From: Calditrichales bacterium MX18-03
Lineage (GTDB): Bacteria; Bacillota; Clostridia; Lutisporales; Lutisporaceae
Assembly (NCBI GenBank): GCA_021083345.1
Contig: JAJGRE010000002.1
Span: 372,001-436,000 of the forward strand
DNA length: 64,000 bases
Direction of reading: 5' to 3'
The first letter of the stretch is position 1; each line of letters opens with the position of its first letter. Positions 33,657-42,328 of the stretch are shown piece after piece. The position numbers and the translations under genes were made by a program. The notes beneath the pieces are model-generated. The model saw nothing but the letters and a program-made list of their open reading frames with translations, made no database searches and was not told the origin of the DNA.

Positions 33657-34310
33657 ATGAATATTTTGGAATATAGTTTGACCAGGCGTGAACGGGAAAA
33701 ATTAACAAGAAAAGCCGAAATGCTGGAGGTTGCCCAGAAACTCTTCATACAGAATGGTTACGAAAACACTTCAATGGATGATATCGCCAAAGAAGCTCAA
33801 TTTACAAAACGTACCTTATACCAGTATTTTTTGAATAAGGAAGACCTGTTCTATGCCGTTGTACTCATGTTTTCAAAGCAGTTGAATGCAAAATACGAGA
33901 ACTCATTCAAGAGCAAGAAAACGGCACTGGAGAAATTCCAGAGCTCCGTATTCCATTATTATCAGTTTTCCAGGGAAAACCCTGAGATTTTCAGGCTCAT
34001 CAATTATATACCCCCAACCAGGCCGGATGGTGAAGTCCCCCCTCATCGTCAAGAGCTGCACAGATTCCACAATGAATCCTTCCTTATGTATACCAGACTC
34101 GTCGAGGAAGGTAAAAAGGATGGAAGCATATCGCAGGCTTTGGACGCAAAAAAGGCGGCACACTTTGCAGTGGTCACGACTATATCCTATCTGAATACCA
34201 TGTCCAGAACCAATGACCGTTATTTTGAAGAAAACGAATTCGCGAAAGATGAATTCATTCAGTTTAGCTTAAAAATGCTGATCGAGACGCTTGCTCCTAA
34301 AAACAGTTAA
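33657..34310 (+). CDS. TetR family regulator
   Basis: A 217-residue regulator. Residues about 20-65 form the helix-turn-helix: AQKLFIQNGYENTSMDDIAK and FTKRTLYQYFLNKEDLFYAV. The C-terminal domain is helical with no ligand motif; ENPEIFRLINYIPPTRPDGE lies in the expected ligand region. The start is uncertain: GTG 33648, ATG 33657 and TTG 33666 are all in frame with AAAGGA between them. A tandem-repeat promoter region precedes it. Neighbours are a membrane protein, VOC protein and metallo-beta-lactamase on one side and a hydrolase on the other. Confidence 0.85.
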   Translation: MNILEYSLTRREREKLTRKAEMLEVAQKLFIQNGYENTSMDDIAKEAQFTKRTLYQYFLNKEDLFYAVVLMFSKQLNAKYENSFKSKKTALEKFQSSVFHYYQFSRENPEIFRLINYIPPTRPDGEVPPHRQELHRFHNESFLMYTRLVEEGKKDGSISQALDAKKAAHFAVVTTISYLNTMSRTNDRYFEENEFAKDEFIQFSLKMLIETLAPKNS

Positions 34311-34372
34311 GAGAAGTCAAAAGTGACTTCCCTGAGGTACGGTTCTAAACAGAATTTATGGAGGGAAGCTCC

Positions 34373-34387
34373 CCCATGCGGCATGGG
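34373..34387. repeat. near-contiguous inverted repeat
   Basis: CCCATGC and GCATGGG are separated by one base, between two convergent genes. It could be part of a terminator fold with the upstream GAAGTCA/TGACTTC hairpin at 34313-34330, but there is no T tract. Confidence 0.4.
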
Positions 34388-34411
34388 ATATTGATATAGC
34401 CGAAAATTTAA

Positions 34412-35311
34412 CTATATACCATATATCTTATTCAAAAATGCCGTTATTCCAGTTCTTACTTCCTCAACTCGCCCTGCTGAAAAATGTCCGCCGCTTTCTA
34501 ACTTCAGAAAATGTGCGCCGGGAATATTTGATGCTGTATACTCTCCATGAAATAATGGCTGCAAACTATCATCAACTGCATGGACTACCAAAGTAGGTAC
34601 CTTTATATCATGGAGGGGGTAGTCTTCCGGACGCAGTGTTTTGTTGTTCATCCATTTTCTATCGTTAAAAATACCTCTTTTCCTGTAGCTGATAGGGTTC
34701 ATCAGATCTACTACTGCCATAACCATTCTTTTATCATCATCCGTGAATTTATCTTGTACTTCCTTTGGTATGCCAAAAACGGATAACATAAGTGAGCGGT
34801 GCTTGTAGGTCATTTTCCAGTATAAATAGTCTGTTCTCAAAACTGAATTAAAAAGGATTGCCTGCAGCCAGGTATCTTTTGGCGGCGGACTGCTTTTCGC
34901 CGCTACCATGATCAACCCCTCACACCTTTCGGGGTGGCGGATAGCAAATTGCAAAGCTGAAGGTCCTCCGTCAGAAACTGCGAGTATAACAGCTTTTGGA
35001 ATTTCTAATTCATCCAGCAGACTCACATAAGCATCTGCCTGAGCCTTGGGTGTTGCATTCATGCCCGCCGGAAGAGGGGTATTCAAATACCCAAAGCGTG
35101 AGGGTGCAATTATCTTGAATTCTCCCGATGTGTATAATTCTGCAAGCTCCAGTCCCTGATCGTATCCACCGCCATTTCCGTGTGCAATCAATACCGGTGG
35201 GCCCTCTCCTTTTACAGCACATTCCATTTCCCCATGCCTTGTTTTTATCATCTTACTGCCTAGATTTATTCTCTTTTTTGCATCCGCAATCATTATTTTA
35301 TATTCTGACAT
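34412..35311 (-). CDS. alpha/beta hydrolase
   Basis: A 299-residue alpha/beta-hydrolase-fold enzyme. The oxyanion region is VLIAHGNGGGYDQG, the nucleophile elbow is AVSDGGPSA with Ser, the acid is expected in VVHAVDDSLQPLF and the catalytic histidine is in LESGGHFSAG. The cap domain between about residues 150 and 230 is helical. AAGGAGG before ATG at 35311 fixes the start; the open extension upstream is cysteine-rich and not protein-like. Esterase or peptidase activity cannot be separated from sequence. It is convergent with the TetR gene. Confidence 0.87.
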   Translation of the reverse strand: MSEYKIMIADAKKRINLGSKMIKTRHGEMECAVKGEGPPVLIAHGNGGGYDQGLELAELYTSGEFKIIAPSRFGYLNTPLPAGMNATPKAQADAYVSLLDELEIPKAVILAVSDGGPSALQFAIRHPERCEGLIMVAAKSSPPPKDTWLQAILFNSVLRTDYLYWKMTYKHRSLMLSVFGIPKEVQDKFTDDDKRMVMAVVDLMNPISYRKRGIFNDRKWMNNKTLRPEDYPLHDIKVPTLVVHAVDDSLQPLFHGEYTASNIPGAHFLKLESGGHFSAGRVEEVRTGITAFLNKIYGI

Positions 35312-35469
35312 AGCAGCCTCCTTAAATTTTACTTTTTCATGACTTCCAGTGCAGCAGCATGTACCGCTATGGCAGGCCAAGCTTATATTTCATCTGATTC
35401 TTTCTTCACGGGATAGAGGGTGCCTTGGAGAAGTGTCACTCCGGATTAATAACTTTGTTACCCCCTCTA

Positions 35470-36318
35470 TTATGTCGTAATCAGTGTCGGTATGATAAAT
35501 CCCTTATCTACAGCCAAATCACCTTTGATAAGAAGCGTTGAGTCTCCCGCCTCATACTCACCCATGGAATAATCAACATCCAGCCAATCCGGATTGAAGC
35601 CGAAATGGATCCGCTCTGTTCCTTCGAAGTCCAGGCATTTCACAAGCTGTGAGAAGCTTACGGGCTTTTGGGCTGCTATATCATGAATGGTTAGTGTGCT
35701 TCCATTTTGTTCTGCTATCAGCATCACATCAAGCTCCGGTATGGTATAAATATTGTCAGGAAACAGGTATAGCACATGAAACCAGTTGATTTCATACTGA
35801 TTTGTGCAATCAAGCAGCTTTGAGTACTGTGATCGTCCTTTCAAATAGAAATCTACCATAGGATTGTCTATGTCAAGCTTTTCCATTTTTCCGGTGTTAT
35901 CCAGCCTGCATTCCACATACGGTTGTTTGCATATAAGCGGCTTGAAGCCCATTTTGGAATAGTAGTCCAGCGCATCATTATCGCCATTCAGAAAAACAGG
36001 TGTGTTCGGATACACCTTAAAGATCTGTTCCATTATTTTTCGGGAAAACCCCTTACCGCGGCTCTCATGCCTTGTTGCCACCGAGCCTAACTGCAAATAG
36101 TCGCAAGGCAAGCCGTTTACCATCATTTTCATTTTGTATACGGATATGTTTGATAGCATAACGCCCTCTTCAAGGATTGAATAACGTTCATAATCGTCAG
36201 TCCAAAAGCCCCTGTCATGCCATTTCTCAAAGCTGAAACCAAAAGCCTCCATTATCAGATCATTGATTTGACTGTTGAATTCCTTCGTTGCAGTGGAACG
36301 GTTTGTCATTATTACCAT
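35470..36318 (-). CDS. GNAT family acetyltransferase
   Basis: A 282-residue protein. The acetyl-CoA-binding motif A is LQLGSVATRHESRGKGFSRK (R/Q-x-x-G-x-G/A form), followed by FLNGDNDALDYYSKMGFKPL, the usual GNAT helix with Asn and Tyr. The C-terminal 120 residues form a second domain with IHFGFNPDWLDVDYSMGEYE, seen in two-domain GNAT proteins. GGAGAG precedes the ATG. The substrate is unknown. A nitroreductase fragment lies 64 bases upstream on the same strand. Confidence 0.85.
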   Translation of the reverse strand: MVIMTNRSTATKEFNSQINDLIMEAFGFSFEKWHDRGFWTDDYERYSILEEGVMLSNISVYKMKMMVNGLPCDYLQLGSVATRHESRGKGFSRKIMEQIFKVYPNTPVFLNGDNDALDYYSKMGFKPLICKQPYVECRLDNTGKMEKLDIDNPMVDFYLKGRSQYSKLLDCTNQYEINWFHVLYLFPDNIYTIPELDVMLIAEQNGSTLTIHDIAAQKPVSFSQLVKCLDFEGTERIHFGFNPDWLDVDYSMGEYEAGDSTLLIKGDLAVDKGFIIPTLITT

Positions 36319-36381
36319 AAAAATCTCTCCTTACTCTTAAATCCCATACCAAACCGTGTATGATTGACGATCAGTCCAAAG

Positions 36382-36516
36382 TCATCCCTGTCCGTTGCCT
36401 GGCGATGGTGCAAGCCGTGCCGCTTCCAATAGATTTCCTATAACATCATCGGGTATGGGATCGGGAAGGAAACGCCTTATCGACCTTCTATTTTTAATTA
36501 CCTGCATGAAATCCAT
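36382..36516 (-). pseudogene. nitroreductase N-terminal fragment
   Basis: Forty-four codons read MDFMQVIKNRRSIRRFLPDP, then DDVIGNLLEAARLAPSPGNG, the classic FMN-contacting start of nitroreductases, before a TGA at 36382. Normal family members run to about 170-200 residues. After the stop no frame restores the family sequence. A ribosome-site-like GGAGTG precedes the ATG. Probably the surviving 5' end after a deletion. Confidence 0.75.
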
Positions 36517-36555
36517 GCTATCACTCCTTCAATTGGTTCAGGCACCCTAAAAACA

Positions 36556-36625
36556 GCATACCAAAATAGTTGTATATACCTTCGGTATATTTTTATACTT
36601 TTAGTATATTGTATATACCTCCAAT
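36556..36625. promoter_or_regulatory. A+T-rich palindromic cluster, possible operator/promoter
   Basis: GTATATACCTTCGGTATAT and AGTATATTGTATATACC overlap in a 70-base A+T-rich stretch. AGTATATT is shared with the repeats upstream of the TetR gene at 33581-33637, hinting at the same regulator. Confidence 0.35.
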
Positions 36626-36677
36626 AATCAAGCCAAGATTTTAAATATCTTGTTGATCAAAATTTCGTGGTGAAAGG

Positions 36678-36728
36678 ATGCTTACAGAAGCTCCTGTTCA
36701 AAAATCAGAAAAGACCTTACAAAAGTAG
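36678..36728 (+). other. 16-codon ORF ending inside a terminator, possible leader or gene remnant
   Basis: GTGAAAGG stands before ATG; the frame reads MLTEAPVQKSEKTLQK and stops within the hairpin at 36709-36737. It may be the surviving start of a deleted gene or a leader peptide. Low confidence. Confidence 0.3.
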
Positions 36729-36737
36729 GGTCTTTTT
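36709..36737 (+). terminator. intrinsic terminator
   Basis: AAAAGACCTTAC and GTAGGGTCTTTT form a 12-base stem with one T-G pair around AAAA, followed by T. Confidence 0.65.
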
Positions 36738-36820
36738 CATATTAAGCTGAAATTCGCAAAAGGATTTTGGACATGCCGCAGCGAATATTGGAGAAACGAA
36801 GATTCAAAGGAGTGATACAT

Positions 36821-37021
36821 ATGGGCTCTGGTCCCTTTAAAGGCTTTGCATTGTCCTATCTGATCTGTGCATTGATTTTTGCCATCACCTCAGCAGTGGT
36901 TAAAATACTGCTGACTAAAGACGGCAAACCCAGCCTATCCATTATCATCGTAAGCGGCATTGCCGGTGCTGCTGCTGTTTTTCTTGCTCTCAAGCTGTTC
37001 CCCGGTATCATGTCGTTATAA
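36821..37021 (+). CDS. small two-span membrane protein
   Basis: A 66-residue protein starting at ATG 36821 with AAAGGAGTGATACAT upstream; the open extension to 36767 has no such site. Two hydrophobic helices (ALSYLICALIFAITSAVVKI and SIIIVSGIAGAAAVFLALKL) flank a short KDGKPS turn. It resembles small bacterial membrane proteins of unknown role. It is convergent with the HD-GYP gene, with only two bases between the stop codons. Confidence 0.6.
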   Translation: MGSGPFKGFALSYLICALIFAITSAVVKILLTKDGKPSLSIIIVSGIAGAAAVFLALKLFPGIMSL

Positions 37022-37023
37022 TT

Positions 37024-38115
37024 TTAATAATGTATTCCCTTGATTGTCAGTGTCCTGTTGTCCATAAGATCTACATCCTCATACTCGAATTCTCCGTCCC
37101 GCTCCTTGATGATGCTGATAAGCGGTCTTAGCGGCATATTGGCCGGCACCTTCCTCACGACGGCAATCTGGCCGTTTACCAGCTTGACAAGGCTGCCTGC
37201 CGGGTAGGGATTTATCTTCTTTATGAAAGCTTTCACTATCGCCATGTCAAAATGCTTGTCAGCAACAGACATGATGTACTCCAGCGCCTCGCTGACAGGC
37301 AGCGCCCGGTGGTATGGCCGATCGGAGGTCATGGCATCATATATATCGGCAATTCCGACGATCTGTGCCAGCTGGCTGACTTCCTCCCCGCTTTTCCTAT
37401 TGGGGTAGCCGGAGCCGTCAATATGTTCATGATGTCCCAGCGTTATGACCCTTATATAGGAACTTAGGAAGCTCTTATCCCTCAGGTATTCATAGCCCTT
37501 CAGCGGATGAAAAAGGATCAGGCGCTTTTCATCCATCGTTAAAGGCTCTTTTTTGTATAACACTTCTTTCGGCAGCATGGCCAATCCGATGTCATGAAAG
37601 ATCCCGCCCATAAAAAGGTGGTTGATCATTTCTGCATTCAATCCCAATTCCCAGCCTATCAGTACAGATAACAGTGCCACGTTTATGGCCGAGCTGTACA
37701 GATAGCTGTTTACGTTTTTGATATCGATGTATTCCAGCTGTTTCTCCCTGAAACCGATCATTTCATAGAGAATATCCTCCATCAGCCGTGTAAGCTCCGG
37801 CATCATCTCAAATATGGATTTTGGTGCCGGTGTGCCGTCAGGTTTCTTATAACTGGCTGCATCGAAAATATTCTTTACCAGGTTGTAGCCTTTCAATTTA
37901 AGCATGGGATCAACCAAGTGCTCAATCTCACCGGTACTATGCCTGTCTTTGATGTATACCGAGAAAATATGGTTCTGGTTGATCTTATCCACCAGGGCAG
38001 GAGTCAGTTGGACGCCTTCCCTTACAAGCATCCGCCCGTCCGCAGTATAAAGCGGATCGGACAGAATGGCATCCATTGGGATATGTGTTGTAGGGACCAG
38101 TCTCACGTCATTCAC
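37024..38115 (-). CDS. HD-GYP domain protein, probable c-di-GMP phosphodiesterase
   Basis: Degrades c-di-GMP. A 363-residue soluble protein with an N-terminal domain of about 130 residues, then HD-GYP. The metal-site motifs are GGIFHDIGLAMLP (HD), LFHPLKGYEYL (His), and LGHHEHIDGSGYPNRKSG, the HHExxDGxGYP signature with one substitution (HHEHIDGSGYP); ADIYDAMTSDRPYH follows. All are intact, so activity is likely. The gene is preceded by a class I c-di-GMP riboswitch and a terminator hairpin, so its product's own substrate controls its transcription. Confidence 0.92.
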   Translation of the reverse strand: MNDVRLVPTTHIPMDAILSDPLYTADGRMLVREGVQLTPALVDKINQNHIFSVYIKDRHSTGEIEHLVDPMLKLKGYNLVKNIFDAASYKKPDGTPAPKSIFEMMPELTRLMEDILYEMIGFREKQLEYIDIKNVNSYLYSSAINVALLSVLIGWELGLNAEMINHLFMGGIFHDIGLAMLPKEVLYKKEPLTMDEKRLILFHPLKGYEYLRDKSFLSSYIRVITLGHHEHIDGSGYPNRKSGEEVSQLAQIVGIADIYDAMTSDRPYHRALPVSEALEYIMSVADKHFDMAIVKAFIKKINPYPAGSLVKLVNGQIAVVRKVPANMPLRPLISIIKERDGEFEYEDVDLMDNRTLTIKGIHY

Positions 38116-38131
38116 CTGCTTCTTTAGAATT

Positions 38132-38166
38132 AAAAAAAACTATCACGGCTGTTGCCGAAATAGTTC
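38132..38166 (-). terminator. riboswitch expression platform: terminator before the HD-GYP gene
   Basis: On the minus strand AACTAT-TTC-GGC and GCC-GTG-ATAGTT pair around ACA, followed by eight T. It lies between the aptamer and the start codon, where ligand-dependent termination would act. Confidence 0.75.
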
Positions 38167-38185
38167 TGTCCGTTTTTACACAAAC

Positions 38186-38272
38186 ACAGTTCGGCAGCCC
38201 GGCTGCCATCGTGGAGTACATTAGGCCCGTAGCTTTGCGTCTCTACCTTTCGATAGATTTGCCATTATCGTG
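38186..38272 (-). promoter_or_regulatory. class I c-di-GMP riboswitch (GEMM-I)
   Basis: The minus strand carries the consensus landmarks in order: GGCAAA, the CTATC-GAAA-GGTAG stem with its GNRA loop, GACGCAAAGC, CTACGGGCCTAA (tetraloop receptor side) and GGCAGCCGGGCTGCCG. It lies upstream of a gene for a c-di-GMP-degrading enzyme. Confidence 0.93.
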
Positions 38273-38410
38273 TACGATTGTTTTCCTTCTATATGCAATA
38301 TTCTTTATTATACATCATCCATAAATGAAATGATACCGTAGCACGGAAAAGTAGGCCTTAAGTACTATTGCACGTAGTCTCTGGTACTACGGCTTCAACT
38401 AAATATCGGG

Positions 38411-38548
38411 TTAAAAGAGGTCATACAATGCTTTTTTATAATCCTTTACAACATAACGTGTTCCTATCACACTGTCAGAAGCAACAACTTCTATTTTGGG
38501 CAGATCCTTAGACCCATGCAGCTTTTCATTGTATGCTTTCCTGGCCAT
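38411..38548 (-). CDS. 45-residue protein, function unknown
   Basis: MARKAYNEKLHGSKDLPKIE is followed by VVASDSVIGTRYVVKDYKKA and LYDLF. AAGGAGG is optimally placed before the ATG, so translation is likely. The start resembles the N-terminus of clostridial MGMT-like proteins as I remember them, but this is a weak similarity and the catalytic domain is absent; it may be a short paralogue. Confidence 0.55.
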   Translation of the reverse strand: MARKAYNEKLHGSKDLPKIEVVASDSVIGTRYVVKDYKKALYDLF

Positions 38549-38777
38549 CGTAACCCTCCTTTGCCGTTACATACACATCTTTATCTTATTGACATGATAC
38601 ACCTTATCCTTCTCCTTTGAAATGCACCATTAGCCAAAGTAGAACGATGTCGACTTTTGTCTGTTGATTATTGGCTTTTTTTTAACAATTTAATGCATTT
38701 TTTGTGTATAATAGACTTAACATTGCATTTTTAATTTTTTATCCACTTACTCAGGTGGGTTTAGGAGGAGGCAGAAA

Positions 38778-39998
38778 ATGTCATTGTTCAGCAAAAACAA
38801 CGAAAAAGAAATCTTTGATCACTACAAGTTTGTGCTTGCCGGTCTGAAAGATATCATTCAGGAAGACATTATGACATCCATTACTGACAAGGAGAAGTTC
38901 ATTGCTTATTTCCCCGGGGACAAGCTTAAGGTGGATTTATCACCGGGAACCCCTATTCCTGCCGAAGATCCGTTGAGACATACGTTAAAAACCAATACCA
39001 TCGTCCAGGCTATTGTGCCAAAAGAGGTGTACGGGGTCCCGTTCAAGGCCGTTACATATCCCATCCGAAACCAGAAGGGCCAGTGCATCGGGGCTATCGG
39101 CTTTGCGAAAAGCCTGGAGAAGGAATTCCTGATCAGCGATTCTTTGAATCAGGTTGTGACGGTCATTGATGCTTCCTATCAGGAAATGAAAGCAGTCAAT
39201 AACAACATTAATGATATCTCAGGAAAGGCTCAGGATAATTCCTCCTCTGTCCAGGAGATCTTTGCCGGTATGGAGGAAATGACAGGCAACACCCACTTGA
39301 TCAGCAAGCTGACGGAAGAGACCCTTGACCTGAGCAAGCAGGTGTTAAGTTCAGCCAAGCAGGGGACAGAATCCATCGAAAACACCGTCAAAGCGGTAAA
39401 CAGCATTTCCGATTCTTCCCGCAACGTCGTGAGCATGATCAGTACACTTCATGAATCAACCAACAAAATCGGCAATATCGTTAATCTGATCAATCAGATT
39501 TCCGAGCAAACGAACCTGCTGGCCCTAAATGCTGCCATCGAAGCGGCCAGAGCAGGTGAGCATGGTAAAGGCTTTGCCGTTGTAGCCGATGAAGTCAGGA
39601 AGCTGGCGGAGCAGTCCAAAACCGCTACCGTAGATATTACGATGCTCATAAACGATACGCAGAGAAATATCTCAAATGTCATCAGTGCGATTGATGAAAC
39701 GGATAAATCCGTCAAGTACGGTGTTGCAACTTCAAATGCAGTAACGGAAAGCATTGATTCCATCGTCCTTAACACCAGAACCGTGGATAATAAAATAAAT
39801 GAGATTTCATCCAAGTCAAGAATGCTTGCAGAAATGGCCGATCAGGTTTCGAGAGCGGTTGAAAGCATTGCAGCAGCAGTAAATGATACCGCTTCCAGTG
39901 CTGATGAGGTCAGCAGCACCCTGGAAAACCAGGTTGAAAACTTACATAGCTATGTCAATACCATTCAAGAAGTGGTTAAAAAGCTCACAAGTGCATAA
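38778..39998 (+). CDS. soluble methyl-accepting chemotaxis protein
   Basis: A 406-residue chemoreceptor without any membrane segment, hence cytosolic. The first 130 residues form a compact sensor ([20 protein letters not shown], then [19 protein letters not shown], a PAS- or Cache-like strand pattern). The signalling part follows, with tip [20 protein letters not shown] and [12 protein letters not shown]. There is no HAMP domain. It would sense an intracellular cue and signal to CheA. AGGAGG precedes the ATG. It is monocistronic, closed by a 19-base-pair terminator. Confidence 0.92.
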   Translation: MSLFSKNNEKEIFDHYKFVLAGLKDIIQEDIMTSITDKEKFIAYFPGDKLKVDLSPGTPIPAEDPLRHTLKTNTIVQAIVPKEVYGVPFKAVTYPIRNQKGQCIGAIGFAKSLEKEFLISDSLNQVVTVIDASYQEMKAVNNNINDISGKAQDNSSSVQEIFAGMEEMTGNTHLISKLTEETLDLSKQVLSSAKQGTESIENTVKAVNSISDSSRNVVSMISTLHESTNKIGNIVNLINQISEQTNLLALNAAIEAARAGEHGKGFAVVADEVRKLAEQSKTATVDITMLINDTQRNISNVISAIDETDKSVKYGVATSNAVTESIDSIVLNTRTVDNKINEISSKSRMLAEMADQVSRAVESIAAAVNDTASSADEVSSTLENQVENLHSYVNTIQEVVKKLTSA

Positions 39999-40000
39999 GG

Positions 40001-40047
40001 ATAAAACAAATGAAGCAGTTCGTTAGTGACTGCTTCATTTGTTTTAT
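40001..40047. terminator. bidirectional terminator, 19-bp perfect stem
   Basis: Arms 40001-40019 and 40029-40047 (core AAATGAAGCAGT/ACTGCTTCATTT) are perfect complements with a 9-base loop. It serves the convergent chemoreceptor and YdcF-like genes and overlaps the latter's stop codon. Confidence 0.85.
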
Positions 40048-40676
40048 CCCAATTCCCACCCCAATAACAAATCGAATACCCAGGTTTTAAGAACGGCAAG
40101 ATACTCCCTCAGATGGCAACCCGGCACCAGATAAAGCGGTGTATCCGCCGCCTGCCCGTATGGTGCAAAGCCTAGATGCCCTGCAATCAGTCGTGCTCTG
40201 TATTGGTGAAAGCCATTGGTGATGATCATGAGGCTGATACTCTCCCTCTGATCGAATTGCCTGAGGATCGTTCTAGAGTACTTGAAGTTCTCATAGGTGC
40301 TGGTAGATAGTTCCTCCAGAATGAGCCTTCCTCTGCTTACCCCTCTTTTCATGAGAAAGCCGGCCATAACAGCCGCTTCCGAGGCAGATTCACCAGGCGC
40401 CTTGCCGCCTGTCACGATGATTGCCGTATCCGGGTTCTCATGGATATATGCCATGGCCTTTTCCAAGCGGCTTTTGGCATTGGCCGACAGTTCCCCATTC
40501 TTCGTGGACGCACCCAATATGATCAAATAGTCGGCTTTGAAATGATCCTCCTTTATGGCCGAGCCGATAATCAGGATCTCTATAAAAGCAAAAGACAGCA
40601 GGACCAGTGCAGCTGCCGTCATGACTGCCTTTTTCAGCCTGTTATGAACCTTGCTGATGTACAATGCATTTTTCAC
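40044..40676 (-). CDS. YdcF/SanA-like DUF218 protein
   Basis: A 210-residue protein with one N-terminal membrane helix (MTAAALVLLSFAFIEILII) and an extracytoplasmic DUF218 domain: DYLIILGASTKNGELSANAK, RLEKAMAYIHENPDTAIIVT and GGKAPGESASEAAVM, with ELSTSTYENFKYSRTIL, which is a family hallmark. Members are tied to envelope maintenance and vancomycin sensitivity in other bacteria. It overlaps the MocR gene by four bases, so translation is coupled. Confidence 0.85.
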   Translation of the reverse strand: MKNALYISKVHNRLKKAVMTAAALVLLSFAFIEILIIGSAIKEDHFKADYLIILGASTKNGELSANAKSRLEKAMAYIHENPDTAIIVTGGKAPGESASEAAVMAGFLMKRGVSRGRLILEELSTSTYENFKYSRTILRQFDQRESISLMIITNGFHQYRARLIAGHLGFAPYGQAADTPLYLVPGCHLREYLAVLKTWVFDLLLGWELG

Positions 40677-42115
40677 TCCTTTATGATGGATGCCAGCTTG
40701 GCTATTCCCTTCTCCAGTTCCTCTAATCCGGCATAAGCATAGGATAGTCTAATAAAGCTCCCTGCGCAGGGATCGTAGACACTACCGGGATTCAGAAGGA
40801 TCCCCTCCTCCAGTGACCGGTTGAAAACCCTTTGCATAGAGGTATCTGCCAGCAGCTTCAGCCAGATGTAAAATCCACCCCTTGGTACACGCCAATGTGC
40901 AATTGATTCAAAATGCCGGCTCAACGCGCGGAGGGCGGTATCCCGCCTGATCAGCAGCTGCCTTCTGACAAATTCCAGATGCTTGTCATACAAGCCGCTT
41001 TCCAGCCACTCTTCCGCCGCCCATTGGGATAATGAGCTGGACCCGTAGTCGGTCTGCATCTTGATGTCCGCCAGCCGTTCAATAACGGGCTCCGGTCCCG
41101 CAACCCAACCGATCCGCAGGCCGGGACTCAGGGACTTTGATAGACTTCCAAGATACAGCACCAACCCTGTTTTGTCCAGCGACTTCAGAGGGTGTGGCGG
41201 CGGTGACTCCAGCCACAACTCCCCATAGGCATCATCCTCGATAACCGGCAGCTGCTCCCTCTCGCAGGTCTCCATCAGCTGCTTCCGCCTTTCCGACTGC
41301 ATCAGGATACCGGTAGGGTTATGGAAGGTAGGTATGGTATACAGCAGTGCTGCCCGCTTTTGCCGTTTCAAAGCAGCAACCAGGTCCGTCCGTATCCCGT
41401 TCTCGTCCATCGGCACGCCGGAAAGCTGCATACCGGTGGATTGAAAGACATGCAGGGAATACAAATAGGACGGACTCTCCATCAGGATATCCGATCCCCT
41501 GTGCAAAAGGCCAACGGCAATCAGCTGCAGTGCTTGCAGCGCACCCGAAACCACCAGTATGGACGTAGCGGATGCGTTGATGCCGCGGCGCTTTAACCTC
41601 TCACTGATTTGCGTTCTCAATCCTAAGGAGCCTTTTGGCTCCTCATAGCCCAAGGACCGCATTCTGCCTGCCATTTTCTCCATGATGCAGGCCATGGTTT
41701 CACTTGGAAAAAGTTCCGGCGACATTTCCCCTGTCCCCAGACGGATGATGCCCGGAATGAACTCATTGCGGTTGATTTGCTGAATCGTATAGTGGTTGGG
41801 CTGGTGCACGCCCGATTGGATGTATGCGTGCCAATCCGGCGGCGGTGTTGCCGCCAGAAGCGACCAGGTATTGTTGACCACTCTGGTGCCGGATCGTCCG
41901 CTGCCTTCCACCAGGCCCTCCGCTGCCAGCTCATCCATGGCTGCAACAACCGTACTGCGGTTGACACCCATCAATTCCGCCAGCACGCGCTGCGGCGGAA
42001 TCAACGTGCCCACCGGCCACTCTCCCCTAGATATCTTGGTTCTTACATATTGCACAATCTGCAGATAAAGGGGTGTATCAACCCCTTTATCCGGCTTCCA
42101 GTCTATATGAATCAA
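40673..42115 (-). CDS. MocR-type regulator (GntR helix-turn-helix fused to aminotransferase fold)
   Basis: A 480-residue regulator. Residues 1-75 form a winged GntR domain (LYLQIVQYVRTKISRGEWPV, RVLAELMGVNRSTVVAAMDE). The remainder is a class I aminotransferase-like domain with the PLP-binding lysine in YLGSLSKSLSPGLRIGW and FHNPTGILM. It probably binds PLP and an amino-acid-like ligand rather than acting as an enzyme. It lies divergent from a LysE-type exporter gene; such pairs usually mean the regulator controls the exporter. Direct repeats GTATC lie in the intergenic region (42230-42248). Confidence 0.9.
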   Translation of the reverse strand: MIHIDWKPDKGVDTPLYLQIVQYVRTKISRGEWPVGTLIPPQRVLAELMGVNRSTVVAAMDELAAEGLVEGSGRSGTRVVNNTWSLLAATPPPDWHAYIQSGVHQPNHYTIQQINRNEFIPGIIRLGTGEMSPELFPSETMACIMEKMAGRMRSLGYEEPKGSLGLRTQISERLKRRGINASATSILVVSGALQALQLIAVGLLHRGSDILMESPSYLYSLHVFQSTGMQLSGVPMDENGIRTDLVAALKRQKRAALLYTIPTFHNPTGILMQSERRKQLMETCEREQLPVIEDDAYGELWLESPPPHPLKSLDKTGLVLYLGSLSKSLSPGLRIGWVAGPEPVIERLADIKMQTDYGSSSLSQWAAEEWLESGLYDKHLEFVRRQLLIRRDTALRALSRHFESIAHWRVPRGGFYIWLKLLADTSMQRVFNRSLEEGILLNPGSVYDPCAGSFIRLSYAYAGLEELEKGIAKLASIIKE

Positions 42116-42151
42116 GTCGTTTGCCTCCCCCGCTCATGTGTATTCCTTTAG

Positions 42152-42183
42152 GGTCTGCGATTCTTCGCTGCGCTCAGAATGAC
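42152..42183. repeat. possible dispersed repeat with hairpin
   Basis: GCGATTCTTCGCTGCGCTCA followed by GAATGACA folds as ATTCT/AGAAT around a C+G-rich loop. I recall this type of sequence as common in intergenic DNA of many bacteria, but copy number cannot be checked here. Confidence 0.4.
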
Positions 42184-42328
42184 AAGTTACCGTGCTGCTC
42201 GCTTCCCTAAATCCCCGTATTCTTCAATTGTATCATTTGGTTGGTATCGATTCAATCCAATTGGATGGAGACACCAGCACTTGCTCCGGTTATAATGGGA
42301 CTAGAAAAGCCACGAAAAGGAGAACAAA

